Assembly (NCBI RefSeq): GCF_001653565.1
Contig: NZ_LYPB01000092.1
Coordinates: forward strand, 1 to 64,000
Origin: Paenibacillus oryzisoli
GTDB taxonomy: Bacteria > Bacillota > Bacilli > Paenibacillales > NBRC-103111
Length of the DNA: 64,000 bases
Direction of reading: 5' to 3'
Below, one piece after another: positions 18,305 through 27,296 of the stretch (the first letter of the stretch is position 1; each line of letters begins with the position of its first letter). The translations under genes and the position numbers were made by a program. Below the pieces are notes generated by a model. That model saw nothing but the letters and a program-made list of their open reading frames with translations. It ran no database searches and was not told where the DNA came from.

Positions 18305-20458
18305 TTACTGTGCAGTTGCAGGTAATTGAATAGTTACCGTCGTTCCCACGCCAAGCTTACTTTGATAATGGATCATACCGTGGTGCTCTTCAATAATCGT
18401 AAAACTCACCATCATACCAAGCCCAGTCCCTTTTTCCTTCGTCGTGTAAAAGGGTTCACCGATCCGAGGCAGTCTATCCTCTGAAATACCTTGGCCTTGA
18501 TCCACAAACTGCAAGTTGATGCCGTTAGCTTGGTTTTGAGCAGTTATAGTCAGTATGCCTCCAGTTGGCATCGCTTCAATCGCATTTTTGATCACATTGA
18601 CAAAAACTTGCTTTACTTGATTTCGCTCGCAATTGACCGACGGAAGAATCGTATTGGCAATCCGTATAATCTCTACGTTATTCATGATGGCTTCTGTATT
18701 TAATAATTGAATGACTTCATCAAGTATTGTTAATGGATCGTGCGGCATGTAAGCAATAGCTTGTGGCTTCGCTAGAATTAGAAGCTCGCCTAGAATCAGC
18801 TCAATCCGATTAAACTCTTCTTGCATGATGTGATAATAGCGGAGCTTACTCACTTCGTTCGCATGGCACATGAGTTTCACAAAGCCCTTCAGCGCTGTCA
18901 GCGGATTGCGAATTTCATGTGCAATACCAGCTGCCAATTGGCCAGCAACATGTAATTTCTCCGTTTTCCGTAGCAGCTCCTCTGTCTGCTTTTGAATCGT
19001 AATGTCTTGAACCGTCCCGAATAAACATAGTGCTCTTCCCCACTCGTCATACGTGGTTCTTGCTAGGGTATGCAAGAATCTTGTTTCGCCTCTTATTACA
19101 GTTCGATAGACGAGATCTAATGAGCCATGTTGAAGCGCATTTTTGATAGCCGCTTTCGATTTCGACTGGTCATCGGGGTGAATACTCTCAAGAAGGTCCT
19201 CGATAGGCATCTGCTTCACATCATTTTTACAACCAAACAATGCGTTCAATTCATCGGAGATGTACACCATGTTAAGAATGGTATCCCACTCATAATGGCC
19301 TAATCCTGCGATTTCTTGCGCAATTTCCAATGTAGCTTTACTTTGGATTAATTCATGTTCAATTCGTTTGTGAATGGTAATATCATGAACCAATCCACGT
19401 ACAGCCATTCGTCCCCCATGTAGAACCACTCGCTCGATCTGAGAACGTAAATGGCGGATATCGCCATCTTGCCGTATAATTTTGTATTCTATATCTGACA
19501 TTCCATCCCGCATTGCCTGCTGAATCGCGAGAGATACCTTCTCTCGGTCATCTTCTAAGATAGGTTCAACGGCTTTACACAAATCAATTCTTAAAGCAGG
19601 TTCAAGCCCGTATATCCGAAACATCTCGACCGACCAAGCAATTGAATCCTCATCCAAATATCGTTCAAAACTGCCGAATTGACCTAAACGTTGTGCCTGA
19701 ACGAATCGTTCTTCAACGACCTTGCGTTCGGAAATATCCCGCCAAATCCCCAAACTCTGGGTACGTTTACCGTGTTCATCCGACAGCCACTTGAAGTTAT
19801 TTTCCAACCATACATACCAACCGTTCTTGTGAAGGAAACGACAGCTGACTGTGCCTTGATCACTCTCAGCATACTCTTTGTCATGGATGAAAATTTTCTT
19901 CAGTCCATCGATATCTTCTGGGTGACAAAAAGCCAATACACTAGAACCGTACATATCCTCCAGTTCATACCCAAGAAGGTTTTTTATTGATGCTGAAACA
20001 AAAAGCAGAATGCCATCCTTGGATGTTAACGTAATGAGATCTTGAACATAATTGGTATAATTCTGATAGAGATTCTTTTCCATGTCCAAATGATTCTCAA
20101 GCATCTCTGTTTTACGAAGTATAATATGTAAGTTCTCACCGACCGGAAAGGCATTAACATGTATCCACTGATGGGATGGCTTTACATACTCTTTGAATGA
20201 TGTTTCATGGCCACTTTGCCGAGCTTGATGAAAATGACTATAGGAAGCCTGCCGAATAGCTGTGGGAAACTCAGCCCACGCCATTAAACCAATAAGCTCT
20301 TCAGGTGATCTATTTAAAATTCTTGCACCGTAGTCGTTTACGTATATAAAATGCCAGTTTGAATCTAGAATGATAAATCCCATGGAAGCGTCTTCTTCAA
20401 ACGTGTTCATCTTTTTTATACGGACCCCCTTCACTATTTCGTTACTATTATCGCTCAC
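18305..20458 (-). CDS. Multi-PAS sensor histidine kinase
   Basis: A 717-residue soluble kinase with no membrane helix. Four PAS regions are visible at about 25-130, 145-250, 255-380 and 385-495 (each ends in a DIT- or DIS-type PAC motif), followed by the phospho-acceptor helix with AGIAHEIRNPLTALKG (about 505-520) and an ATPase domain with the G1 and G2 boxes FVDQGQGIS and KGTGLGMM. This architecture resembles the orphan sporulation kinases KinA and KinE. No response regulator gene is nearby, which also fits. The GTG start lacks a strong ribosome site; an ATG at 20410 is an alternative. Confidence 0.88.
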   Translation of the reverse strand: MSDNSNEIVKGVRIKKMNTFEEDASMGFIILDSNWHFIYVNDYGARILNRSPEELIGLMAWAEFPTAIRQASYSHFHQARQSGHETSFKEYVKPSHQWIHVNAFPVGENLHIILRKTEMLENHLDMEKNLYQNYTNYVQDLITLTSKDGILLFVSASIKNLLGYELEDMYGSSVLAFCHPEDIDGLKKIFIHDKEYAESDQGTVSCRFLHKNGWYVWLENNFKWLSDEHGKRTQSLGIWRDISERKVVEERFVQAQRLGQFGSFERYLDEDSIAWSVEMFRIYGLEPALRIDLCKAVEPILEDDREKVSLAIQQAMRDGMSDIEYKIIRQDGDIRHLRSQIERVVLHGGRMAVRGLVHDITIHKRIEHELIQSKATLEIAQEIAGLGHYEWDTILNMVYISDELNALFGCKNDVKQMPIEDLLESIHPDDQSKSKAAIKNALQHGSLDLVYRTVIRGETRFLHTLARTTYDEWGRALCLFGTVQDITIQKQTEELLRKTEKLHVAGQLAAGIAHEIRNPLTALKGFVKLMCHANEVSKLRYYHIMQEEFNRIELILGELLILAKPQAIAYMPHDPLTILDEVIQLLNTEAIMNNVEIIRIANTILPSVNCERNQVKQVFVNVIKNAIEAMPTGGILTITAQNQANGINLQFVDQGQGISEDRLPRIGEPFYTTKEKGTGLGMMVSFTIIEEHHGMIHYQSKLGVGTTVTIQLPATAQ

Positions 20459-20485
20459 TCGGATGCACTCGTAAAGAGAAGAAAC

Positions 20486-20528
20486 AAAAAAAGCAACCTC
20501 CCCTCACATGTGGGAAAAGTTGCTTTTT
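20486..20528 (-). terminator. Terminator for the CBS-domain gene
   Basis: Long hairpin AAAAAGCAAC...GTTGCTTTTT around a CCCC/GGG inner stem. Ts follow on either strand, but it separates the minus-strand CBS gene from the next minus-strand gene. Confidence 0.85.
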
Positions 20529-20546
20529 ACATTGGAACGGCGTTAA

Positions 20547-20996
20547 TTAATGACTTCCAACAAGTGTTCGTTCTTTCGAAATTTGACTTAAGGCTTCGCC
20601 AGCCTCATCTTCGTAACTCCCTCTAACAGCCAAATCGCCGATTGCTACAATACCAACAAGTTTGCCGTTATCTGTGACAGGCAAGCGCCTAATCTGGTGC
20701 TGTGCCATAATCTTAGCAGCTTCATCCACAGTCGTAGTAGGATTCACGGTAGTCATCCCCTTCGTCATGACGGTTTCTACAGCCGTTGACCCCGAATGCT
20801 TCTCTGCATAGCCTCGAATAACGAGGTCCCGATCCGTCACACCTCCTATGAAGGTATCACCGTCCAGAACCCCGACAAATCCAATATCGTGTTGCTTCAT
20901 TTTCAAAGCAATCTCGTACACATTATCCAGTAAGGTAACCGTCACGCAGTCTTTGCTCATGATATCCTTCACTAGTTTATCTGACAACTTCATCAT
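20547..20996 (-). CDS. CBS-domain pair protein
   Basis: About 149 residues consisting almost only of two CBS domains (about 8-65 and 75-135); such domains bind adenine nucleotides and sense energy state. The first contains VYEIALKMKQHDIGFVGVLD, the second TVDEAAKIMAQHQIRRLPV. No catalytic domain is attached. The family includes stress-linked proteins such as YhcV and YkuL. AAGGAGG directly abuts tandem ATG codons at 20996 and 20993, an unusually tight spacing, so the exact start is uncertain; a TTG at 21023 is possible. Confidence 0.85.
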   Translation of the reverse strand: MMKLSDKLVKDIMSKDCVTVTLLDNVYEIALKMKQHDIGFVGVLDGDTFIGGVTDRDLVIRGYAEKHSGSTAVETVMTKGMTTVNPTTTVDEAAKIMAQHQIRRLPVTDNGKLVGIVAIGDLAVRGSYEDEAGEALSQISKERTLVGSH

Positions 20997-21063
20997 CCTC
21001 CTTGGTGTCATGTTAGGCAACAAATAATTGCTACATTAGCATTCACCAAATCACGGAGGGCAT

Positions 21064-22233
21064 TCATGCCATATAATCCAAGGCCATAGACAGGAGCAAA
21101 TTCGCTGCGTTCAGCATCGATCTTTCATCTATATCGAATTTCGGATGATGATGTGGATAAACGATGCCCGATTCAACATTACCAGCACCTACGAACATAA
21201 AGCATCCTGGCTTCTTTTGCAAATAATAGGAAAAGTCTTCTCCGGCCATAATAAGAGGGGATTCATGTACAGCCTCTTCACCAAACAGCGACGCGGCTAC
21301 TCGGAAGAAACGAGTTGCTTCATTCTCATCATTAATTACGGTCGGATAGCCCAGCTTATACTCCAGTTCGTAAGTCGCTTGTGACATATCACAGGTAGCC
21401 TGTACGATCCTCTCCATGCGTGTTTGCACTTCTTGTCTTAATTCTGGATTGAAGGTACGTACCGTACCGTTAAGTACACTCGTTTCAGCAATTACATTGA
21501 AACTAGTACCACCATGGAAAGAGCCTACACTAACCACACACGGCTCGACCGGATCAACTTGACGGCTCACAATCGATTGTAAGTTAACAACCAATTGAGA
21601 GGCAACGTACACACTATCAATCGTTTGGTGAGGCAAACCGCCGTGTCCACCTTTTCCTTGGACACGAATAGTAAATTCATCTGGCGCGGCCATGAAAGCC
21701 CCAGATCGTGTGTAAACATGGCCAACTGGGAACGGAGTCCATAAGTGAACACCGAATACAGCATCAACGCCATCCAGCGCGCCGTCTTGGATCATCGAGT
21801 CCGCGCCGCCTGGTGAAATTTCTTCAGCATGCTGGAATAGAAAGACCAAATTCCCTCTAAGTTCTGTCCGATGCATGCTTGCAACCTTGGCAATCCCGAG
21901 CAGTGTTGATGTGTGTGCATCATGTCCACAGGCATGCATAATCCCTGACTTCGTAGATGTATAGTCACAGTTCTTCTCATCCTGAATGGGTAGAGCATCC
22001 ATGTCTGCACGCAGAGCAACCGTCGGGCCCTCGCCCGCCCCGCGAAGCAGACCAACAACACCATTACCGCCTACGCCAGTACGCACTTCAATATCCCAGC
22101 TCAGCAGGTGCTTCGCTACAAATTCTGCGGTCTGATATTCATGGTAGGATAGCTCAGGATGCTGATGTAAATAACGTCTCCAACCTACCATTTCTTCGTA
22201 AATGGCTTGGAGATCTTCATGAAAATGATTCAT
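21064..22233 (-). CDS. M20-family amidohydrolase (N-acyl amino acid hydrolase type)
   Basis: Zinc-type metallopeptidase family that cleaves N-acyl or N-acetyl amino acids, hippurate or IAA conjugates. The 389-residue protein has MHACGHDAHTS (metal ligands) near residue 100, FQHAEEISPGGA with the catalytic glutamate near 135, and a final MAGEDFSYYLQ motif. The inner dimerisation domain (about 185-290) is complete. AGGAGGTG ends nine bases before the ATG at 22233; an in-frame GTG upstream falls inside that ribosome site and is rejected. Substrate is not predictable from neighbours. Confidence 0.9.
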   Translation of the reverse strand: MNHFHEDLQAIYEEMVGWRRYLHQHPELSYHEYQTAEFVAKHLLSWDIEVRTGVGGNGVVGLLRGAGEGPTVALRADMDALPIQDEKNCDYTSTKSGIMHACGHDAHTSTLLGIAKVASMHRTELRGNLVFLFQHAEEISPGGADSMIQDGALDGVDAVFGVHLWTPFPVGHVYTRSGAFMAAPDEFTIRVQGKGGHGGLPHQTIDSVYVASQLVVNLQSIVSRQVDPVEPCVVSVGSFHGGTSFNVIAETSVLNGTVRTFNPELRQEVQTRMERIVQATCDMSQATYELEYKLGYPTVINDENEATRFFRVAASLFGEEAVHESPLIMAGEDFSYYLQKKPGCFMFVGAGNVESGIVYPHHHPKFDIDERSMLNAANLLLSMALDYMA

Positions 22234-22370
22234 AAGTACATCCACCTCCTAAGGCGTGATCACCAACTATATATCTAAAATGATCTCTTGAAACCTATTC
22301 TATCAAATATCAATCACGGTTTCATCTTTAAAGTGCCATCAAATATTAGAATTTACTGATGGCAATCGAC

Positions 22371-22399
22371 TTGCAGAACCTTTAGAAACATACTATCAT
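22371..22399 (+). promoter_or_regulatory. Promoter of the yugN-like gene
   Basis: SigmaA-type hexamers TTGCAG (22371-22376) and TATCAT (22394-22399) with a 17-base spacer. The implied start near 22406 argues against an ATG at 22409 and for the TTG at 22439. Confidence 0.7.
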
Positions 22400-22438
22400 G
22401 AGAAAAGAATGCATACGTACAATATGGAGGCGTTAAAA

Positions 22439-22786
22439 TTGATTATTGAAGCAACAGGCTTAAAAGGCCTAAAAAGCGATTTGGCTCACTTGGACGAAGT
22501 AACAACTAAACTTGGTTTCGTTCGTTGGCAGTGGGAATATACCCGTGCTACTTACGATTTTAAAATGGAAGATAAAGCAAGCAAAGCTGTTTACTTCTTG
22601 CGTGTAAATGCACGAGTAGAAACAGGCAAGCTGGAATCTCCCTATGCCGTATTGTTTTTAGAGGAAGCTTACATAGGCAAAGAAACGTTCCCGCATGGCT
22701 TGGACTACAATTCTCCAATCCCAGAGAACGTATTGAAAATTTCCAAACAAAAATTAGACCAACTGCAACAATTATTAGCAGACTAG
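22439..22786 (+). CDS. YugN-family protein
   Basis: A 115-residue protein of the YugN family of Bacillales, function unknown, cytoplasmic. Conserved features include GFVRWQWEYTRATYDFKM and the helical C-terminal end. GGAGG at 22426-22430 is eight bases ahead of a TTG start; the upstream ATG at 22409 would be nearly leaderless relative to the promoter. The stop lies 13 bases before the next ATG, so it is cotranscribed with the FtsW-family gene. Confidence 0.82.
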   Translation: MIIEATGLKGLKSDLAHLDEVTTKLGFVRWQWEYTRATYDFKMEDKASKAVYFLRVNARVETGKLESPYAVLFLEEAYIGKETFPHGLDYNSPIPENVLKISKQKLDQLQQLLAD

Positions 22787-22799
22787 GCGAGGAATCAGC

Positions 22800-23978
22800 A
22801 TGAATCCCCCTCGAAGAGGAACGCCGGATTTTCTGCTGCTCTTATTAACCTTTGTGTTGGTCTGTTTTGGTTTAGTTATGGTGTTCAGCGCAAGCTCAAT
22901 GACAAGTGCCTATCGCTGGGACGACCCGTGGTTCTTTACGAGAAAGCAGATCGTTGCTGTCGGGATCGGTACAATTGGCATGTTATTTTGCATGAATATC
23001 CATTACACGAAGTTAAAGAAGCTCGTTATCCCTGCTTTCTTCTTCGTTGTACTCGGCTTAATCTTCGTCGTCTTTACGAGTAAAGCGAATGGGGCGAGCA
23101 GTTGGTACTCGCTTGGCAGATATGGGATACAACCAACGGAGTTTGCCAAATTAATTGTTGTTCTATACTTAGCCTCGCTGATTAGCAATAAAGAAGAGAA
23201 ATTCAGAAGTTTTCGTAAGGGATTACTCCCTGCTATCTTGATTGTAGGCTTCGTGTGCGGTTTGATCCTCCTGCAGCCTGACTTCGGTTCCTGTATGATT
23301 CTCTTAGCGTGCTCTGCCGTTGTCATCATGGTTGGTGGTTCTAACCTTAAGCATATTTTTTATCTTGGAACTATTCTTACGATTTTTCTTGGTATTGCCA
23401 TTCTCTTGTATTTGTTATTAGGCGACACTGACTCTAACTTTAGGCTCAATCGCATAACTTCCTTTATGGATCCATTTGCCGATCCGCAAGGTTCAGGTTT
23501 ACAGGTTGTGCAATCCCTGTATGCATTCGGACATGGCGGACTGACTGGCGCTGGATTCGGACAAGGTATTCAGAAACTTCACTATCTACCGGAAGCACAT
23601 AACGATTTCATCTTTGCAATAATAGGCGAGGAGCTCGGGTTTATTGGCAGCTCTCTCTTCCTTCTCATGTATTTGATCTTCATTTGGCGAGGGATTCTCA
23701 TTGCAGTTCGTTGCCCTGACATGTTTGGGATGTTATCCGGGGTCGGTATCATGGTCATGTTCGCCATACAAGCCTTTATTAATATCGGCGGCGTTACCAA
23801 TACCATTCCCCTTACAGGTGTAACACTTCCCTTCATTTCAGCAGGCGGCTCTTCTATGATGGTTTCTCTCATCAGTATGGGGGTTATTCTCGGGATTTCT
23901 CGTGAACAATCCTTCAAAGAATTACCAGCATCGCATAAAACGCAAAAAAACCATAAAAAGAGACCCTTATCGACATAA
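22800..23978 (+). CDS. FtsW/RodA/SpoVE-family peptidoglycan polymerase
   Basis: SEDS glycosyltransferase that polymerises lipid II in the cytoplasmic membrane together with a class B PBP. The 392-residue protein has about ten membrane helices and the signature GVTNTIPLTGVTLPFISAGG (about residues 325-345) near the C-terminus; HDFIFAIIGEELG-type motif appears as HNDFIFAIIGEELG near 262-275. Resembles FtsW/SpoVE more than RodA, which would suit division or spore cortex synthesis, but the specific member is uncertain. The tail is basic (KTQKNHKKRPL). Follows the yugN-like gene closely. Confidence 0.9.
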   Translation: MNPPRRGTPDFLLLLLTFVLVCFGLVMVFSASSMTSAYRWDDPWFFTRKQIVAVGIGTIGMLFCMNIHYTKLKKLVIPAFFFVVLGLIFVVFTSKANGASSWYSLGRYGIQPTEFAKLIVVLYLASLISNKEEKFRSFRKGLLPAILIVGFVCGLILLQPDFGSCMILLACSAVVIMVGGSNLKHIFYLGTILTIFLGIAILLYLLLGDTDSNFRLNRITSFMDPFADPQGSGLQVVQSLYAFGHGGLTGAGFGQGIQKLHYLPEAHNDFIFAIIGEELGFIGSSLFLLMYLIFIWRGILIAVRCPDMFGMLSGVGIMVMFAIQAFINIGGVTNTIPLTGVTLPFISAGGSSMMVSLISMGVILGISREQSFKELPASHKTQKNHKKRPLST

Positions 23979-24002
23979 TATAACGTCGATAGGGTCTTTT
24001 TT
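23954..24002 (+). terminator. Bidirectional terminator between the ftsW-type and Asp23-type genes
   Basis: Stem AGACCC(T)TATCGAC/GTCGATAGGGTCT with one bulged base and Ts beyond both arms, located between convergent genes. Confidence 0.87.
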
Positions 24003-24010
24003 GGTGAGTA

Positions 24011-24388
24011 TTATTTAACTCGAAGCTGATCTTCTATCTCTTCTTCGGTAAATGCGACGCCTTCTACCTTCACATTGACTTCCACCACAGTTAACCCAGT
24101 CATATTTTCAACGGCTTCCCGAACATTCTCTTGGAGATCTCTGCAAACATCCTGAATTCTGGAGCCATATTTAACGATCACTCGTAAGTCGATCGCAGCT
24201 TCAACTTGTCCCACCTCAACAGAAACGCCACGTTGCACATTCTTACCACTTAGACGCTTAGCTAAGCCTTCTGAGATACCACCTGACATGCCCGCGATGC
24301 CTGCCGTTTCCAAGGCTGCAAGCCCTGCAATTGTCGATACTACGTCATCAGAAATTCGAATTAAGCCAGTTTGATTGTCTTCGGACAT
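24011..24388 (-). CDS. Asp23/Gls24 family envelope stress protein
   Basis: A 125-residue protein covering the Asp23 family domain (about residues 9-115). Family members in Gram-positives associate with the membrane or with cell-envelope stress, and many are induced by alkaline shock; close homologs are YloU and YqhY. The start at 24388 is chosen because GGGAG lies eight bases ahead; a GTG three codons upstream lies within that site. The stop lies just past a shared terminator with the FtsW-family gene. Role here is unknown. Confidence 0.88.
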   Translation of the reverse strand: MSEDNQTGLIRISDDVVSTIAGLAALETAGIAGMSGGISEGLAKRLSGKNVQRGVSVEVGQVEAAIDLRVIVKYGSRIQDVCRDLQENVREAVENMTGLTVVEVNVKVEGVAFTEEEIEDQLRVK

Positions 24389-24474
24389 ACGGATCACTCC
24401 CTAAACTTGGTATAAATCTATTGTAATAAGAACAAAAGCTTAAAGCAAGAACTGCCTGCATGTATCCATTTTAA

Positions 24475-24503
24475 TTTACATTGCTACGCAAAGTAGGTAT
24501 ATT
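24475..24503 (+). promoter_or_regulatory. Promoter of the Ca2+/H+ exchanger gene
   Basis: SigmaA-type TTTACA (24475-24480) and TATATT (24498-24503) with a 17-base spacer; about 45 bases upstream of the TTG start. Confidence 0.72.
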
Positions 24504-24548
24504 AAAAGAAGTAAAAATTTCCATTATATTAGATTCGGAGGGTTCCCA

Positions 24549-25595
24549 TTGAAAGGAAAATTGTTCTACATAGGCTTGTTAGTCTCATTCATAGCAGCCG
24601 GCATCGCACACTATACGCACCAGAATACAACATTGCAATTCGTAATCGCTTGTATTGCCATCGTTTTCGTGGCTGGTTTCTTAGGAAAAGCAACAGAAAG
24701 CGTTGCACATTATGCAGGAGACCGTATGGGTGGTTTTCTCAATGCAACCTTTGGTAATGCGGCTGAGCTCATTATTGCGTTCTTCTTAGTAAAAGATGGG
24801 TTGTTCGAAGTCGTCAAAGCGAGTCTAACTGGTGCCATCATCGGAAACTTGTTACTCGTACTTGGACTCAGCCTATTCGCAGGCGGATTAAAGTTCAAAG
24901 AACAATCCTTTAACGTGAAGTTGGCGTCCCATAATTCTTCACTGATGATTCTGGGTGTTGTTGCACTCTTCATTCCTGCAATATTTTCCGGCGGATTAAC
25001 GACTGACGAAACATCATCCATGAGTATGATTGTAGCGATTGTTCTCATCGTAGCTTACCTGCTCTGGCTGTTCTTCTCGATGGTTACTCACAAAAGTGTG
25101 CTCTCGGATGAAGCCATTGAACATGGTGAGGCCGCATGGTCCAAAGGCACCTCAATTATATTCCTCATCGTTGCGACTGCCATGGTGGCCTTTACAAGTG
25201 AATGGTTAGTAGGAACTATTGAGGAAGTTAAAAGCAAATTTGGCTTATCTGATCTATTTGTCGGTGCATTCCTCATTGCTATTATCGGAAATGCTGCAGA
25301 ACATAGTGCCGCGGTCATGATGGCCATGAAAAATAAAATGGGCGCAGCCGTGGAAATTGCGGTCGGAAGCTCCTTACAGATCGCCCTATTCGTCGCGCCA
25401 GTGCTAATCCTTCTCAGCTTCTTCATCAGTGGTACACCAATGAACATTGTCTTCACCACCTATGAGATTGCAGCCATCGGCGTCGCGGTCTTCATTACCA
25501 AATCCATTACCCAAGATGGATCCACGAACTGGTACGAAGGCTTGCTTCTCTTGTTCGTCTATATCATCCTCGGAGTCGTATTCTACTTAGTTTAA
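24549..25595 (+). CDS. Calcium/proton exchanger, CaCA/Cax family
   Basis: Membrane antiporter that exports Ca2+ in exchange for protons; homologs include YfkE/ChaA-type proteins. The 348-residue protein has about eleven membrane helices and the two alpha-repeats typical of the family, with GNAAELIIA (about residues 74-82) and GNAAEHSAAVMMA (about 245-257) carrying the acidic residues that bind cations. The start is TTG at 24549, six to seven bases after GGAGGG. With the P-type ATPase at the left end, the window has two independent calcium export genes. A strong terminator follows. Confidence 0.92.
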   Translation: MKGKLFYIGLLVSFIAAGIAHYTHQNTTLQFVIACIAIVFVAGFLGKATESVAHYAGDRMGGFLNATFGNAAELIIAFFLVKDGLFEVVKASLTGAIIGNLLLVLGLSLFAGGLKFKEQSFNVKLASHNSSLMILGVVALFIPAIFSGGLTTDETSSMSMIVAIVLIVAYLLWLFFSMVTHKSVLSDEAIEHGEAAWSKGTSIIFLIVATAMVAFTSEWLVGTIEEVKSKFGLSDLFVGAFLIAIIGNAAEHSAAVMMAMKNKMGAAVEIAVGSSLQIALFVAPVLILLSFFISGTPMNIVFTTYEIAAIGVAVFITKSITQDGSTNWYEGLLLLFVYIILGVVFYLV

Positions 25596-25613
25596 GAGCC
25601 CACATGCCAACAA

Positions 25614-25641
25614 AAAAAGTAACCCCTCGGGGTTACTTTTT
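25614..25641 (+). terminator. Bidirectional terminator between the exchanger and ylaN
   Basis: Perfect stem AAAAAGTAACCCC/GGGGTTACTTTTT with a 2-3 nt loop; A-run and T-run make it work on both strands. Confidence 0.9.
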
Positions 25642-25920
25642 ATTGTTCAACGCTTCATACAGCTGCGCAAGATTACGTTCAAGCTTATTGAGAATTTGTT
25701 TACCAGGTAATTCGGAGATGAGTCCCGCTCGAATGGCAAAATCAATTTCTCTCGAAAGTCCGTACATTTGCGTATCTAATACCTCTTCGTAAAGTGGACA
25801 TTGACGTGTCGTCAAGTTTTCCATCTGAACTTCGATCAGCTTTTCGATTTTATCTGCATCTTCTTGAAGAAGATTAAGCGCCTTTTGATTCATATCCAGC
25901 AATAAATCAGATGAAGACAT
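25633..25920 (-). CDS. ylaN: YlaN family protein (DUF1507)
   Basis: A 95-residue all-helical protein essential in Bacillus subtilis in rich medium without added iron; recent work describes YlaN as an Fe(II)-binding partner that relieves Fur repression. The conserved [22 protein letters not shown] segment is fully present. The ATG at 25920 is preferred over one at 25995 because it begins the conserved family N-terminus and has GGGGG nine bases upstream. The gene's end overlaps the hairpin of the shared terminator. Confidence 0.88.
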   Translation of the reverse strand: MSSSDLLLDMNQKALNLLQEDADKIEKLIEVQMENLTTRQCPLYEEVLDTQMYGLSREIDFAIRAGLISELPGKQILNKLERNLAQLYEALNNKK

Positions 25921-25995
25921 TCCCAACTTCCCCCTATACGCAAAGTCATCCGTCCTTATATGATCTATATTAAGCGAAATTGCCGTAATATACAA

Positions 25996-26032
25996 GAGAA
26001 GGTACCCTCAGAGATTCTGAGAATACCTTCTC
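25996..26032 (-). terminator. Hairpin downstream of the HPr-like gene
   Basis: Stem GAGAAGGTA/TACCTTCTC with an inner CTCAGA/TCTGAG stem; the minus-strand downstream sequence is only moderately T-rich, so termination is likely but could be weak. Confidence 0.6.
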
Positions 26033-26043
26033 TCTATTCAAAA

Positions 26044-26292
26044 CTAGTCTTGAACGACGTTAACGCCTAGATTATGCTTCGCAAATACTTCAGCCATAGC
26101 CGTTTTCGCTTCATCAGCATCCGGACCATGAACGTGCAAATCATAGTTGCTGGAGCTAAGCAGAGTCGTAAACAAGCCAAGAATACTTTTTACATCGATA
26201 TACTTATTGTCATATTGAAGAACGATAGAAGATCTGAATTTATTAGCTGTTTGGGAAATCTCAACAATTGCTGCATTATTGGCACTTGGCAT
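26044..26292 (-). CDS. HPr-like protein lacking the catalytic histidine
   Basis: An 82-residue homolog of the PTS phosphocarrier HPr, or its paralog Crh. Aligned without gaps with an offset of ten against Bacillus HPr, residues 12-19 (ISQTANKF) match the LVQTASKY segment and 35-39 (KSILG) match KSIMG, so Ser36 corresponds to the regulatory Ser46. His15 falls on Asn5, and the first beta-strand is missing or replaced by a short different N-terminus. It therefore cannot accept phosphate from enzyme I at the usual site but could still be a serine-phosphorylated co-regulator. GGAGG is eight bases before the ATG, so truncation is not an artefact of start choice. Confidence 0.82.
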   Translation of the reverse strand: MPSANNAAIVEISQTANKFRSSIVLQYDNKYIDVKSILGLFTTLLSSSNYDLHVHGPDADEAKTAMAEVFAKHNLGVNVVQD

Positions 26293-26408
26293 ATTTCATT
26301 CCTCCATTATAGTCGCGTAATGAGTTGGTCGTCTTGCTTCCTCTATGATAACTTGGAATAGGAAGGGAAAGCAACTACAAAATTTCCTGCTTTCTCCATG
26401 TAAGCCCT

Positions 26409-27092
26409 TTATTTCGTCTTCGGGGTTAGTGCCCTCTTCACGCTATTTCCTACGAATACTAACAATACTAATATTCCCAGCAATAAGAGCAATCTTCCCT
26501 TATACCTCTGAAAATGAAATAAATCGTGCGCGATCATTGACTCCATGAATACAATAGGAAGTTTCCCGAGTAATGTCCCCCACAAGAAATGCCGAAATCT
26601 CATACGAGTTAAGCCTGCGGAAAAGTTAACGGCAGAAGAAGGCAGTATCGGAATCAAACGTCCGATTAACACATACAAAAAGCCATGCCTTTCCATTCGC
26701 TTACTGAACTGTATAACAATCGGAAACCGCTCCAGCTTCTTTTCTACCCAAGCATGTCCATAATATCGTGCAAAGTAAAAGGAAGCAACAGCTCCTAAGC
26801 ACGACATCACATAGTTCACGAGAAACCCCATTTTGATTCCGAAAATCGCAACGTTAGTACCCGCTACAAGTACGAACGGAATAAATGGAAAGAATGTTTG
26901 GAAGAAAATCAAACTCATTCCAATTATTTTACCAGGCCAGCCAATGTCTCTTAAATGTCCAGACAATTGCCGCATATTACTATGTGCAAGCTTAATGCCT
27001 ACAGGATTAAAGAAGAAGAAATACACCAAACCAATAAGCACAATAAAAATACAAATAAGCAGTCCTGTACGTTTACGTTTAAATGCCGACAA
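26409..27092 (-). CDS. TVP38/TMEM64 (DedA/VTT-like) family membrane protein
   Basis: A 227-residue integral membrane protein with about six helices. The central SNARE-associated/VTT region includes FSAGLTRMRFRHFLWGTLLGKLP (about residues 155-177), with a conserved arginine and GxLxGxxP-type loop. Family members work as lipid scramblases or flippases in eukaryotes; the bacterial role is not settled. Start is TTG at 27092, about 11 bases after GGGAGG. No clear operon partner. Confidence 0.85.
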   Translation of the reverse strand: MSAFKRKRTGLLICIFIVLIGLVYFFFFNPVGIKLAHSNMRQLSGHLRDIGWPGKIIGMSLIFFQTFFPFIPFVLVAGTNVAIFGIKMGFLVNYVMSCLGAVASFYFARYYGHAWVEKKLERFPIVIQFSKRMERHGFLYVLIGRLIPILPSSAVNFSAGLTRMRFRHFLWGTLLGKLPIVFMESMIAHDLFHFQRYKGRLLLLLGILVLLVFVGNSVKRALTPKTK

Positions 27093-27258
27093 AATTCGAC
27101 CATCCTCCCTTAGACCAAATCATTGTAACATGTTACAACAGGTTCAGGAAGAGCAAACAAATGATCGTCATCCTCCTGCAATGTTCACTGTAATGAGAAC
27201 GACTTTTCATTGGTTATATACAAATGTACCCGCCACTGCACCTACTTGAATCAACAAA

Positions 27259-27287
27259 AGAAATAGTGCCTGTCCGAAGACAAGCAC
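27259..27287 (-). terminator. Terminator for the GGDEF gene
   Basis: Nine-position stem GTGCCTGTC/GACAAGCAC (one wobble) with a CGAA loop (UUCG in the minus-strand RNA), then TATTTCTTTT on the minus strand. Confidence 0.72.
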
Positions 27288-27296
27288 CACCATACG

